This document shows, in pieces, positions 1 to 7,442 of a stretch of DNA of 60,736 nucleotides. The position numbers were made by a program, and so were the translations under genes. The stretch is from an uncultured Porphyromonadaceae bacterium. GTDB taxonomy: Bacteria; Bacteroidota; Bacteroidia; Bacteroidales; Muribaculaceae. Location: positions 1-60,736 of the forward strand of contig CABUIC010000015.1 in the NCBI GenBank assembly GCA_902491515.1. Reading direction: 5' to 3'. The first letter of the stretch is position 1. The number at the start of each line of letters is the position of its first letter. Under the pieces are notes generated by a model, which saw only the letters and a list, made by a program, of their open reading frames with translations, searched no databases and was not told the DNA's origin.

Positions 1-97
1 GCGTTTCACAGGAGAGAAGATTGGATTCGCCTGCAAGATAGGGAATTATTTCAACATTTGCAAATTTTTATGGAAAAACATTGCAAATTTTTAAAAA
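1..97. other. AT-rich left edge, no gene supported
   Basis: The left edge is AT-rich, unlike the surrounding GC-rich genes. It contains two near-identical words, CATTTGCAAATTTTTA and CATTGCAAATTTTTA, about 25 bases apart. It lies 3' of the minus-strand glycosyltransferase, and no ORF here is convincing. It may hold the promoter of something outside the window or a spent terminator; I cannot tell. Confidence 0.4.
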
Positions 98-1096
98 TCA
101 CAGTTCTGAGTAGCGCTTTTTGGCTTGGAGGTAGTATTTGAGGAGGATGTTGGGGCGGGAGGGGCTGGAGAGGAGGTCGGAGGAGGGGTGTGCGGTGTAG
201 GCGCGGCGCATGCGGCGGAAGTCGCGGTGGGCGCGGAGGACGGCGCGGGCGTTGGGAAAGTCGAGTGTGGCCATGAACTTTGCCCAGGCGAGGGTGTCGA
301 GAAGGCGGCGGCGGAATAGGCGGCGGCCGCGGGTGGCGTCCGGGAGGTTCTTGTGGAGCATCAGGAGGTTGTTCCTGAAGTTCAGATAGGTCTTGCGGGG
401 ATTTTCGGCCGGGAGGGAGCCGCCGCCGAGATGGCGGACCGTGGCGGCGGGGACGGCGGCGATGTCGTAGCCGGCGAGGCGGAGGCGCCAGCAGAGATCG
501 ATTTCCTCCATGTGGGCGAAAAATGCCTTGTCGAGGCCTCCGACGCGGAGGTACAGCTCGCGGCGGACGAAGAGACATGCGCCCGTCGCCCAGTCGACTT
601 TGAGGGGTGTGTCGTACTGTCCGGAGTCGGTCTCGCAGGTGTCGAAGATGCGTCCGCGGCAGTAGGGGTAGCCGTTGCGGTCGATGAAGCCGCCGGCGGC
701 TCCGGCGTACTCGAAGCGGGAGGGGTCGGTGTAGCTCAGGAGCTTGGGCTGGCAGGCGGCGACTTCGGGATGGGCGTCCATATATTCCTGAAGGGCCTCG
801 ATCCATCCGGGGTCGGGAGCGACGTCGCTGTTGAGGAGGACTACTGTGGGGTACTCCGAGGCGCGGGCTATCGCCACGTTGTAGCCTTCGGCAAAGCCGT
901 AGTTCTCGGGGAATTCCCAGACTTCCACCTGCGGGAAGTCTCGGCGGAGGAGCTCGCGCGAGCCGTCGGTGGAGCCGTTGTCGGCGACGATTACGCGGGC
1001 GCGGTTTTCAGGTGTGGTTCGGAGGACTTCGGGGAGGTATTCGCGGAGGAGGCGCTCGCCGTTCCAGTTGAGTATGATTACAGCAGTTTTTTCCAT
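98..1096 (-). CDS. Family 2 glycosyltransferase (rhamnosyltransferase-like)
   Basis: Likely a cytoplasmic inverting GT-A enzyme that transfers an activated sugar to a glycan acceptor. The 332-residue protein opens with the family signature: NWNG at 10-13, DNGSTDGS at 39-46, and LLNSDV near 87-92, which replaces the DxD metal site as is usual in rhamnosyltransferase-like members. MEEIDLCWRL near 195-205 is the expected catalytic-side motif. I start at the ATG at 1096; an in-frame upstream ATG at 1219 would add 41 Arg-rich residues lying inside the previous gene. It overlaps the acyltransferase by 19 bases and ends the rfbB-initiated operon, so its donor or acceptor is probably part of the same surface glycan. 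The substrate is not deducible. Confidence 0.88.
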   Translation of the reverse strand: MEKTAVIILNWNGERLLREYLPEVLRTTPENRARVIVADNGSTDGSRELLRRDFPQVEVWEFPENYGFAEGYNVAIARASEYPTVVLLNSDVAPDPGWIEALQEYMDAHPEVAACQPKLLSYTDPSRFEYAGAAGGFIDRNGYPYCRGRIFDTCETDSGQYDTPLKVDWATGACLFVRRELYLRVGGLDKAFFAHMEEIDLCWRLRLAGYDIAAVPAATVRHLGGGSLPAENPRKTYLNFRNNLLMLHKNLPDATRGRRLFRRRLLDTLAWAKFMATLDFPNARAVLRAHRDFRRMRRAYTAHPSSDLLSSPSRPNILLKYYLQAKKRYSEL

Positions 1097-1977
1097 CTTT
1101 TGTGTGTCCAGAGCCAAAGGCCCGGTCGGCGGAGGATAGTGGTTTCGAGCATGCGGACGTAGCGCTCCGTGATTTCGCCCGGCTCTTCGGAGGCGGCGGA
1201 TGCGGAGACGGGGCGGCATGTGATGTGGTAGTGTCCGCGGGAAAGTTTCTCCATGTCCCAGTAAATCACGGCCATGTCGAGCTTGCGGGCGAGGGTTTCT
1301 GTGCCGGAGATGAAGGCGGTCTCGCGTCCGAGGAAGGCTGCGGGATGGGTGGGGTCGCCGTGGCTGGGCTTCTGGTCGCTCATGAAGCCCGTGACGGATG
1401 CCGTGCCTTCGCGGCGGAGGCGGATAAGGTCTCTGAGCACCTGCGACTTCGCGAAGCTTTCAGAGCCGAAGCGCGAGCGGATGCGGAGCATGAGGCTGTC
1501 GAAGTCCCTGTCGCGCAGTGGGCGGTAGACCTGTGCGCAGACCACGGAACGGCCCGCCGCGCGGGAGGGAAGCCGGAGAGTGACGGATGGGGCCCACTCC
1601 CAGTTGAAGCAGTGGGAGAAGTATATGAGCACGTCGCGGCCGGAGTCGAGGGCGCGGTCGATGTGTTCAAGGCCCTCGAAGGTCATGCGGCGCTCCATCT
1701 CCTCGTCCGTTATGTGGAGGAGCTTGACTGTTTCGACCACATAGTCCGTAAAATTGCGGTAAAAGTCCTTCTCGATGGCGCGGCGGTCCTTTTCGGCCAT
1801 GTCGGGGAAGCATTTGGCAAGATTGTCGCGGACCACGCGTAGGCGGTACCGGGCGACGTGGCGCACCACGGGGGCTGCGAGGTCAGAAAAGACGTAGAGC
1901 GCGCCGAGGGGCATCCGCGCCGTGATGCCGAGGGCGCCGCGGAGGAGGCTGTGGGCTATGTCGTGGAGGCTTTTCAT
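1078..1977 (-). CDS. Lysophospholipid/lipid A-type acyltransferase (LpxL/HtrB family)
   Basis: A 299-residue member of the LpxL/HtrB superfamily, which moves a fatty acyl chain onto lipid A or another lipid at the inner membrane. The catalytic HX4(D/E) box is seen as H122-CFNW-E127 in the segment IYFSHCFNWEW. The N-terminal 40 residues are hydrophobic with Arg residues, fitting a membrane-associated start. The region around 195-230 (SDQKPSHGDP) resembles the substrate-binding block of the family. It lies 14 bases after mtaB and overlaps the following glycosyltransferase, so it is co-transcribed with the nucleotide-sugar genes. The acyl acceptor (lipid A versus an aminolipid) is inferred only from the family. 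Confidence 0.85.
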   Translation of the reverse strand: MKSLHDIAHSLLRGALGITARMPLGALYVFSDLAAPVVRHVARYRLRVVRDNLAKCFPDMAEKDRRAIEKDFYRNFTDYVVETVKLLHITDEEMERRMTFEGLEHIDRALDSGRDVLIYFSHCFNWEWAPSVTLRLPSRAAGRSVVCAQVYRPLRDRDFDSLMLRIRSRFGSESFAKSQVLRDLIRLRREGTASVTGFMSDQKPSHGDPTHPAAFLGRETAFISGTETLARKLDMAVIYWDMEKLSRGHYHITCRPVSASAASEEPGEITERYVRMLETTILRRPGLWLWTHKRWKKLL

Positions 1978-1991
1978 CGGCTGGGGCGGAG

Positions 1992-3302
1992 TCAGGAGAC
2001 GATTGTGCCGGAGATGGTTTCGCCGTCGTCTTTCAGGGCGTCGAGGCGCACGTCGACGATGGTATTGTCGAGGCCCGGGGCGGCGTCGACTTCCACGCGG
2101 AGATAGTTGTCGGTGAAGCCGAGCATCTTTCCGGCCTTCGCGCGGTGCTCGAGGAGAACGGGGCGCACCGAGCCGAGGCAGGCGCGGGCGAATGCGGCGT
2201 GCTTTCCGGCGCTGAGGGCAATCATTTCGGCGGCGCGGCGGTGCTTTTCGTCCTGGGGGACGACCTCGGCGTCGAGTGCGAGGGCGCGGGTGCCTGGGCG
2301 CTCGGAGTAGGGGAAGACGTGGAGGTGGGTCACGCCGAGGCCGGCGATAAATTCCTTCGATGCCTCGAACTCGGCGCGGGTCTCGCCTCGCGCGCCGACC
2401 ATGAGGTCCACGCCGATGAACGCGTCGGGCACGGCCTCGCGGATGCGGGCGATTTTGTCGCGGAAGAATGCCGTGTCGTAGTGCCGGCGCATGAGGGCGA
2501 GAACGGCGTCGGAGCCGCTCTGGAGGGGCACGTGGAAGTGGGGCATGAAGCGGAGCGAGCGGGCCGTGAAGTCTATGATTTCATCGGTGAGGAGGTTCGG
2601 CTCGATGGAGGAGATGCGGTAGCGCTCGATGCCCTCCACTTCGTCGAGGGCGCGGACGAGGTCGAAGAATGTGTCGGGCCGCCCCTTGCCGAAGTCGCCG
2701 ATGTTCACGCCCGTGAGCACGATTTCCTTGCCGCCCTGAGCCGCGACGTTCTCGGCGAGGGCCACGAGCTCGGGAATCGTGGCAGAGCGGGAGCGGCCGC
2801 GCGCGATGGGGATGGTGCAGTAGGTACACCAGTAGTCGCATCCGTCCTGAACCTTGAGGAAGTAGCGGGTGCGGTCACCCCGGGAGCAGGAGGGCATGAA
2901 CTCGCGGAGGGTCTTGGCCTCCGGGGCCACGGTGACGGCTCCTGTGCCGTCCCAGGTGTCGAGATAGCGCAGGAGCTCGAGCTTGCCGTTTGTGCCTGCC
3001 ACTACGGCCACGCCTGGGAGCGAGGCGGCCTCGGCGGGCTTGAGCTGGGCGTAGCAGCCTGTGACGAGGATGGCGGCTCCGGGCCAGCGCTTGTGGAAGG
3101 AGCGGATGGCCCGCCGGCACTTGCGGTCGGCCTCCTCGGTGACGGAACAGGTGTTCACGACTACGATGTCCGGCTCTTCTCCGCGGCCGTCGGTGGTGCG
3201 TATGCCGCGGCTCTCGAAGAGCCGCTCGACCGTGGCGGTCTCGGCGAAGTTGAGTTTGCAGCCGAAGGTGTGGTAGAGGGCCTTGCGCGTTTCCTTTTCC
3301 AT
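1992..3302 (-). CDS. mtaB: tRNA (N6-L-threonylcarbamoyladenosine(37)-C2)-methylthiotransferase MtaB
   Basis: A radical-SAM methylthiotransferase that converts t6A37 to ms2t6A37 in ANN-decoding tRNAs. The 436-residue protein has the three-domain order of the family. The N-terminal UPF0004 domain has cluster ligands C15 (FGCKLN), C52 (NTCSVTEEAD) and C83 (TGCYAQ). The radical-SAM core has C155, C159 and C162 in CDYWCTYC. A TRAM-like C-terminus starts near 370. The GCKLN and NTCSVT motifs favour MtaB over MiaB or RimO. Its ATG overlaps the stop of the upstream aminotransferase gene (TGATG), so the tRNA-modification gene is translationally coupled to a sugar-biosynthesis operon. Confidence 0.93.
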   Translation of the reverse strand: MEKETRKALYHTFGCKLNFAETATVERLFESRGIRTTDGRGEEPDIVVVNTCSVTEEADRKCRRAIRSFHKRWPGAAILVTGCYAQLKPAEAASLPGVAVVAGTNGKLELLRYLDTWDGTGAVTVAPEAKTLREFMPSCSRGDRTRYFLKVQDGCDYWCTYCTIPIARGRSRSATIPELVALAENVAAQGGKEIVLTGVNIGDFGKGRPDTFFDLVRALDEVEGIERYRISSIEPNLLTDEIIDFTARSLRFMPHFHVPLQSGSDAVLALMRRHYDTAFFRDKIARIREAVPDAFIGVDLMVGARGETRAEFEASKEFIAGLGVTHLHVFPYSERPGTRALALDAEVVPQDEKHRRAAEMIALSAGKHAAFARACLGSVRPVLLEHRAKAGKMLGFTDNYLRVEVDAAPGLDNTIVDVRLDALKDDGETISGTIVS

Positions 3303-4438
3303 CAGAGTGTGTCAGGATTGAAGCGGTTGATGATTTCGGCTATTTCCCGTGCGTCGGCGGGAGTGGTGCAGGAGGATATGGGGAGGCTCACGACGCTCGC
3401 GGCGAGCTCTTCGGTCACGGGCAGCTCCGCGCCGTCGAAGCGCCCGCGGTAGCAGGGCTGGAGGTGGGGCGGCACGGCGTAGTGGATATCCGTGGCCACG
3501 CCTTCAGAGTCGAGGTAGGCGATGAATCTGTCGCGAAGGGCCTTGTCGCGCAGGCGGATGACGAACTGATGCCAGACGTGTGTGCCTCCCGTGGGCACAT
3601 CCGGGAGGATGAGCGCGGGATTGTCGATACACTCGAGATACACGCCGGCCAGCTCCTGGCGGCGGCGGGATTCCTCGGCGAGATGCGGGAGCTTGGCGGT
3701 CAGGACGGCGGCCTGAACCGGGTCGAGGCGGCAGTTGAAGCCTTCGTAGATGTTGTGGTAGCGTCGGTCGCTGCCGTAGTTGGCGAGGGCGCGGACGGCG
3801 CGGGCGAGAGTCTCGTCGCGGGTGGTGACGGCTCCGGCGTCGCCGAGGGCGCCGATGTTCTTTGTGGGGTAGAAGCTGAAGGCCGCGGCATCGCCGAGGG
3901 CGCCTGTCGGGATTCCCCCGGGGCTGAGAGCGCCTATGGCCTGAGCGTTGTCTTCCACGACGATGAGTCCGGCTTTCCGGGCGATTTCCTCCATTTCGGC
4001 GTCCCAGGCGGGGCGTCCGTAGAGGTGGACGGTGAGTACCGCGCGTGTGCGGGGGGTGAGGGCCATGCGAAGGCCGTCGGCCGAGAGGTTCATCGTCGCG
4101 GGGTCCGGGTCGGCGAGGACCGGGACGAGTCCGGCGTCGGTGACGGCGAGGACGGAGGCGATGTAGGTGTTGGCCGGGACGATTACCTCGTCGCCGGGTC
4201 GCAGCCTGCCGAGCCCGATGTAAGCCCGGAAAATCAGGCGCAGGGCGTCGAGGCCGTTGCTGACTCCGACGGCAAAGGGCATCCCCGTGGCCTCGCGCAG
4301 CATTTCCTCGAGGCGTTCAACCTCTGGGCCGCCGACGTATCGTCCGGAAGCGAGCACGCGCGCCACTCCGGCCTCTATTTCAGGCATGAAGGGGGCGTTC
4401 ACTTTTCCGAGGTCGAGGAATTCGTATCTTTTTTTCAT
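3302..4438 (-). CDS. DegT/DnrJ/EryC1 family sugar aminotransferase (FdtB-like)
   Basis: A PLP-dependent aminotransferase acting on a nucleotide-linked ketosugar, 378 residues. PLP site: K193 in SFYPTKNIGALGDAG forms the internal aldimine, and D163 (VVEDNAQAIGA) contacts the pyridine nitrogen. VGVSNGLDALRL near 57-68 is the phosphate-binding turn. The pairing with rfbA, rfbB and FdtA-type cupins suggests it aminates C3 of dTDP-3-keto-6-deoxyhexose (FdtB/QdtB role), giving dTDP-Fuc3N or dTDP-Qui3N; this is inference from context. The chosen ATG at 4438 gives the usual MKKxxFLDL start and a 4-base overlap with the upstream cupin. An ATG at 4561 would add 41 residues of another frame's Arg-rich sequence. 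Confidence 0.9.
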   Translation of the reverse strand: MKKRYEFLDLGKVNAPFMPEIEAGVARVLASGRYVGGPEVERLEEMLREATGMPFAVGVSNGLDALRLIFRAYIGLGRLRPGDEVIVPANTYIASVLAVTDAGLVPVLADPDPATMNLSADGLRMALTPRTRAVLTVHLYGRPAWDAEMEEIARKAGLIVVEDNAQAIGALSPGGIPTGALGDAAAFSFYPTKNIGALGDAGAVTTRDETLARAVRALANYGSDRRYHNIYEGFNCRLDPVQAAVLTAKLPHLAEESRRRQELAGVYLECIDNPALILPDVPTGGTHVWHQFVIRLRDKALRDRFIAYLDSEGVATDIHYAVPPHLQPCYRGRFDGAELPVTEELAASVVSLPISSCTTPADAREIAEIINRFNPDTL

Positions 4439-4881
4439 CGTTTTTCGGCTGTAAGGGTAAGAAAATCGTCGTAGGAGCGGACGTAGTCCGCCTCGTCGTA
4501 TTCGCCGGACGAGAGGACGAGGCATACCGCTCCGGATGAGAATCCGTTGATTTCGCGCCATATCCCCGGGGCTATCAGCAGCCCGCGGTCGGGGCGGTTG
4601 AGGTCGTGCTGGCGTTTCTCCCTGCCGTCGTCGAGTGTGACCGTGAAACTGCCTGACACGGCAATGAGAAATTCGTACTGCCCGTGGTGGCTGTGGCCTC
4701 CGCGGGAGGCCTGGGCCGGAATGTCATAGAGATAGTACACGCGGCGGACGTCGTAGCCCAGTGGAGAGTCCGGACCGTTCTGCACCACCGAGAGGGTGCC
4801 GTTCAGGTCGCCGGATTTGTCGAGGGTCACGATGCGGCAGTCCCCGACGGTCGACACGCTGTGCGGATTTTCGGTGTTCAT
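4435..4881 (-). CDS. FdtA/WxcM-type cupin, candidate dTDP-4-keto-6-deoxyglucose 3,4-ketoisomerase
   Basis: A small cupin (148 residues) of the WxcM/FdtA group, which isomerises dTDP-4-keto-6-deoxyglucose to the 3-keto sugar used by the adjacent aminotransferase. The signature RGGHSHH is present at 60-66, with H63 and H65 matching the catalytic HxH pair described for FdtA. The preceding RRVYYLYDIP and following VSGSFTVTLDDG strands match the beta-helix. The ATG at 4881 overlaps the stop of the upstream paralogue by 4 bases. It is one of two tandem, clearly homologous cupins; this copy keeps the active-site residues and is the likely enzyme. Whether the product is the galacto (FdtA) or gluco (QdtA) epimer cannot be read from sequence. 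Confidence 0.85.
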   Translation of the reverse strand: MNTENPHSVSTVGDCRIVTLDKSGDLNGTLSVVQNGPDSPLGYDVRRVYYLYDIPAQASRGGHSHHGQYEFLIAVSGSFTVTLDDGREKRQHDLNRPDRGLLIAPGIWREINGFSSGAVCLVLSSGEYDEADYVRSYDDFLTLTAEKR

Positions 4882-5324
4882 GCTCCTTTGGTTTTCAGGT
4901 ATTCGGAATAATCGCGGATGACGTTTCCGGGCTCGTAGGGACTCGAAGCGAGAACGAGCAGGACCGCATTTGTCGAGAGCTCGTCGATTTCGCGCCATGT
5001 CCCTCCGGGAATCACGAGGGCAGTGCCGGGCCGCGTCAGGCGGTATGAGCTTACGCCCCCGCGGCCGTCGTCGAGGGCCACGCGGCAGCTGCCGTTCAGG
5101 GCCACGAGCATTTCCTCGCATCCCGGGACGGCACGCCCCGGAATCATGTGCTCCCCGCGGATGTCGTAGACCCAGTAGACGCGCCGGATGCCGAAGGGCA
5201 CTGCGCCCTTCGGACCTCCTTCCTGAAGGAAGGACAGGCAGCCTCGGGGGTCGGCGTTGACCGGAAGGGCCACGAGGCGTCCGGGGACAGCGGGAGTGTC
5301 AGCGTGCGAATCCTTCATCGGCAA
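4878..5324 (-). CDS. Degenerate FdtA/WxcM-type cupin paralogue lacking the HxH pair
   Basis: A 148-residue homologue of the following cupin, sharing RRVYWVYDI, a Gly-rich turn, VALNGSCRVALDDG, IPGGTWREID and VIRDYSEYLKT. In the ungapped alignment of YDI...NG, the RGGHSHH block of the downstream copy becomes PGRAVP, so the two catalytic-type histidines are replaced by Arg and Val. The fold is therefore kept while the usual isomerase chemistry is probably lost or changed. It may start at 5324 or at the second ATG at 5318. It overlaps rfbA by 20-26 bases. It could be a pseudo-enzyme partner, a different nucleotide-sugar isomerase/epimerase, or a binding protein; I see no basis to choose. Confidence 0.8.
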   Translation of the reverse strand: MPMKDSHADTPAVPGRLVALPVNADPRGCLSFLQEGGPKGAVPFGIRRVYWVYDIRGEHMIPGRAVPGCEEMLVALNGSCRVALDDGRGGVSSYRLTRPGTALVIPGGTWREIDELSTNAVLLVLASSPYEPGNVIRDYSEYLKTKGA

Positions 5325-6189
5325 GGGCTTTCAGGTATTGTCCGTAGTCGTTGGCGAGCATGGGGCGTGCGAGCTCCGAGAGTTGCTCGCGGGAGATGAA
5401 GCCGCGACGGTAGGCCACTTCCTCGATGGCTGCGACCTTGAGGCCCTGGCGCTTCTGGATGGCCTCGATGAAGGCCGAGGCCTCCATGAGGGAGTCGACC
5501 GTGCCCGTGTCGAGCCAGGCGAATCCGCGTCCGAAAGCCTGGACGTTCAGACGCCCGGCGGATAGGTAGCGCTCGTTCAGCGACGTGATTTCAAGCTCCC
5601 CGCGGGCCGAGGGGCGCACCCTGGCGGCCTCGTCGGCCACGCCGGAGGGGTAGAAGTAGAGGCCCGTGACGGCGAGGTTGCTCTCGGGGCGCTCGGGCTT
5701 CTCGACGATGCGCAGGGGGCGCCCCGTGGCGGGGTCGACGGTGACTACGCCGTAGCGGCGCGCGTCCGTAACCGGGTAGGCGAAGACCGTGGCGGTCCCC
5801 GATGTCTCGGCGTCGCGGAGGGCCCGGGAGAGCATCCCGGTGAAGCCCTGGCCGTAGAAGATGTTGTCGCCGAGCACGAGGCAGGCGGCGTCCGTGCCTA
5901 TGAACTCGCGCCCTATAAGGAAGGCCTGGGCGAGGCCCTCGGGGCGAGGTTGCTCGGCGAAGCTCAGACGCAGTCCGAGAGCGGAGCCGTCGCCGAGGAG
6001 GCGCCGGAAGCCGGGTAGGTCGTCGGGCGTGCTGATTATGAGGATGTCGCGTATGCCGGCGAGCATGAGCACGGACAAGGGGTAGTAGATCATGGGCTTG
6101 TCGTAGACAGGCAGGAGCTGCTTCGACACGCCTATGGTCGTGGGATAGAGCCTTGTTCCGGAACCTCCGGCGAGAATCAGACCTTTCAT
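5299..6189 (-). CDS. rfbA: Glucose-1-phosphate thymidylyltransferase RfbA/RmlA
   Basis: Makes dTDP-glucose from dTTP and glucose-1-phosphate, the first step of dTDP-sugar synthesis in the cytoplasm. The 296-residue protein has the nucleotidyltransferase signature GGSGTRLYPTT at 8-18, KQLLPVYDKPMIYYPLS just after it, the LGDNIFYG metal/nucleotide site near 107-114 and IVEKPERP near 161. The length is normal for the family. It overlaps rfbB by 4 bases, and the next gene begins inside its 3' end. No rfbC or rfbD follows, so the product is probably not routed to dTDP-rhamnose by this operon. Confidence 0.96.
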   Translation of the reverse strand: MKGLILAGGSGTRLYPTTIGVSKQLLPVYDKPMIYYPLSVLMLAGIRDILIISTPDDLPGFRRLLGDGSALGLRLSFAEQPRPEGLAQAFLIGREFIGTDAACLVLGDNIFYGQGFTGMLSRALRDAETSGTATVFAYPVTDARRYGVVTVDPATGRPLRIVEKPERPESNLAVTGLYFYPSGVADEAARVRPSARGELEITSLNERYLSAGRLNVQAFGRGFAWLDTGTVDSLMEASAFIEAIQKRQGLKVAAIEEVAYRRGFISREQLSELARPMLANDYGQYLKALADEGFAR

Positions 6190-7382
6190 CGGTTTGCGTA
6201 CATTTTACGGTAATAGTCGCGGTAGTCGCCGTTGACGATTTTCTCGACCCACGCGCGGTTGTCAAGGTACCAGCGGACGGTCTCGCGGAGTCCTCCGCAG
6301 GAGATGTTTATCTCGGGGGCCCAGCCGGTGGCCTCAAGGAGACGGGACGGGTCGATGGCGTAGCGGGAGTCGTGCGCGGGACGGTCGGCCACGTAGGAGA
6401 TGAGGCTTTCGTCAATTTCCCCGGGGGCGAGCCTGCTGAGCGCGCGGTAGCGGGGTTCGGAGGCTACGAGCTCGCGGACAATCGCGATAATCGCGCGGAC
6501 AATGTCGATGTTCCGGCGCTCGTTGAGTCCTCCGATGTTGTAGACCTCTCCGGGCTTCCCGCGGGCGATGACGGCGTCGATGGCCCGGCAGTGGTCGTCG
6601 ACGTGGAGCCAGTCGCGCACGTTGAGCCCCCGGCCGTAGACGGGCAGGGGTTTGCCCTCGAGGATGTTGTTTATCATCAGGGGGATGAGCTTCTCGGGGA
6701 ACTGGCGGGGACCGTAGTTGTTGCTGCATCGGGTGATGACTACCGGGAGGCCGAAGGTGCGTGCGTAGGCCTGCGCGAAGAGGTCGGCGGACGCCTTCGA
6801 GGCGGAGTAGGGGGATGTCGGGTCGAGGGGCGTGCGCTCGGTGAAGCAGTCCTTGCCGTAGGTGACGTCCGCCGAGGCCGGACGGTCGGCGAAGGCCGGA
6901 AGGGTGTCGGCCAGGGGGCGCCCTTCGGGGAAGTCGACGGGAAGGTGGCCATAGACTTCGTCAGTGCTCACCTGGACGAAGCGGCGGAGCGAGGGTTCGA
7001 GGCCCTCGGCACGCTCGCCGTCCCGGACGAGGCGCGCGCACTCGAGGAGCGTCTGCGTGCCCAGAACGTTGGTGATTACGAAGGGCGTCGGGCCGTCGAT
7101 GCTGCGGTCGACGTGGCTCTCGGCGGCGAAGTGGACGATGATCGTCGGGCGGAACTCGCGCATCAGGCCGAGCATGGCCTCCTTGTCGCAGATGTCGGCA
7201 TGGACGAAGCGCACGGCCCCCGACTCGATCTGGGGGGCGATGTTCTCGAGGTTTCCGGCGTAGGTCAGGGCGTCGACTACGCTTATTTCCGGGGCGTCGG
7301 GGCGCCCGGCGAGCATACGCACATAGTTCGAGCCGATGAATCCGGCTCCTCCGGTGACAATGTATCGTTCTTTATCAGCCAT
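6186..7382 (-). CDS. rfbB: dTDP-glucose 4,6-dehydratase RfbB/RmlB
   Basis: Extended short-chain dehydrogenase/reductase that converts dTDP-glucose to dTDP-4-keto-6-deoxyglucose. The NAD-binding GGAGFIGSN lies at 11-19. Catalytic T140-D141-E142 (STDEVYG) and the YxxxK pair Y192/K196 (PYSASKAS) are all present. The roughly 30-residue insertion between the DEVYG and SPYSASK motifs is the form common in Bacteroidota. It is the first gene of an eight-gene overlapping operon and is preceded by a good -33/-7 promoter at 7410-7440, giving a short leader of about 20 bases. Confidence 0.96.
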   Translation of the reverse strand: MADKERYIVTGGAGFIGSNYVRMLAGRPDAPEISVVDALTYAGNLENIAPQIESGAVRFVHADICDKEAMLGLMREFRPTIIVHFAAESHVDRSIDGPTPFVITNVLGTQTLLECARLVRDGERAEGLEPSLRRFVQVSTDEVYGHLPVDFPEGRPLADTLPAFADRPASADVTYGKDCFTERTPLDPTSPYSASKASADLFAQAYARTFGLPVVITRCSNNYGPRQFPEKLIPLMINNILEGKPLPVYGRGLNVRDWLHVDDHCRAIDAVIARGKPGEVYNIGGLNERRNIDIVRAIIAIVRELVASEPRYRALSRLAPGEIDESLISYVADRPAHDSRYAIDPSRLLEATGWAPEINISCGGLRETVRWYLDNRAWVEKIVNGDYRDYYRKMYANR

Positions 7383-7409
7383 ATCGCGGGATATTTCAGC
7401 TATAGACTA

Positions 7410-7440
7410 CAAAGGTACAAAAAAATCGTCAACCGCCAAA
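7410..7440 (-). promoter_or_regulatory. Bacteroidota-type promoter of the rfbB operon
   Basis: Read on the minus strand: TTTG (7440-7437), 19 bases, then TACCTTTG (7417-7410). This fits the TTTG-N19-20-TAnnTTTG consensus of the Bacteroidota primary sigma factor. It sits between cobW and rfbB and is the only good promoter I see for the eight-gene operon. Confidence 0.7.
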
Positions 7441-7442
7441 CT

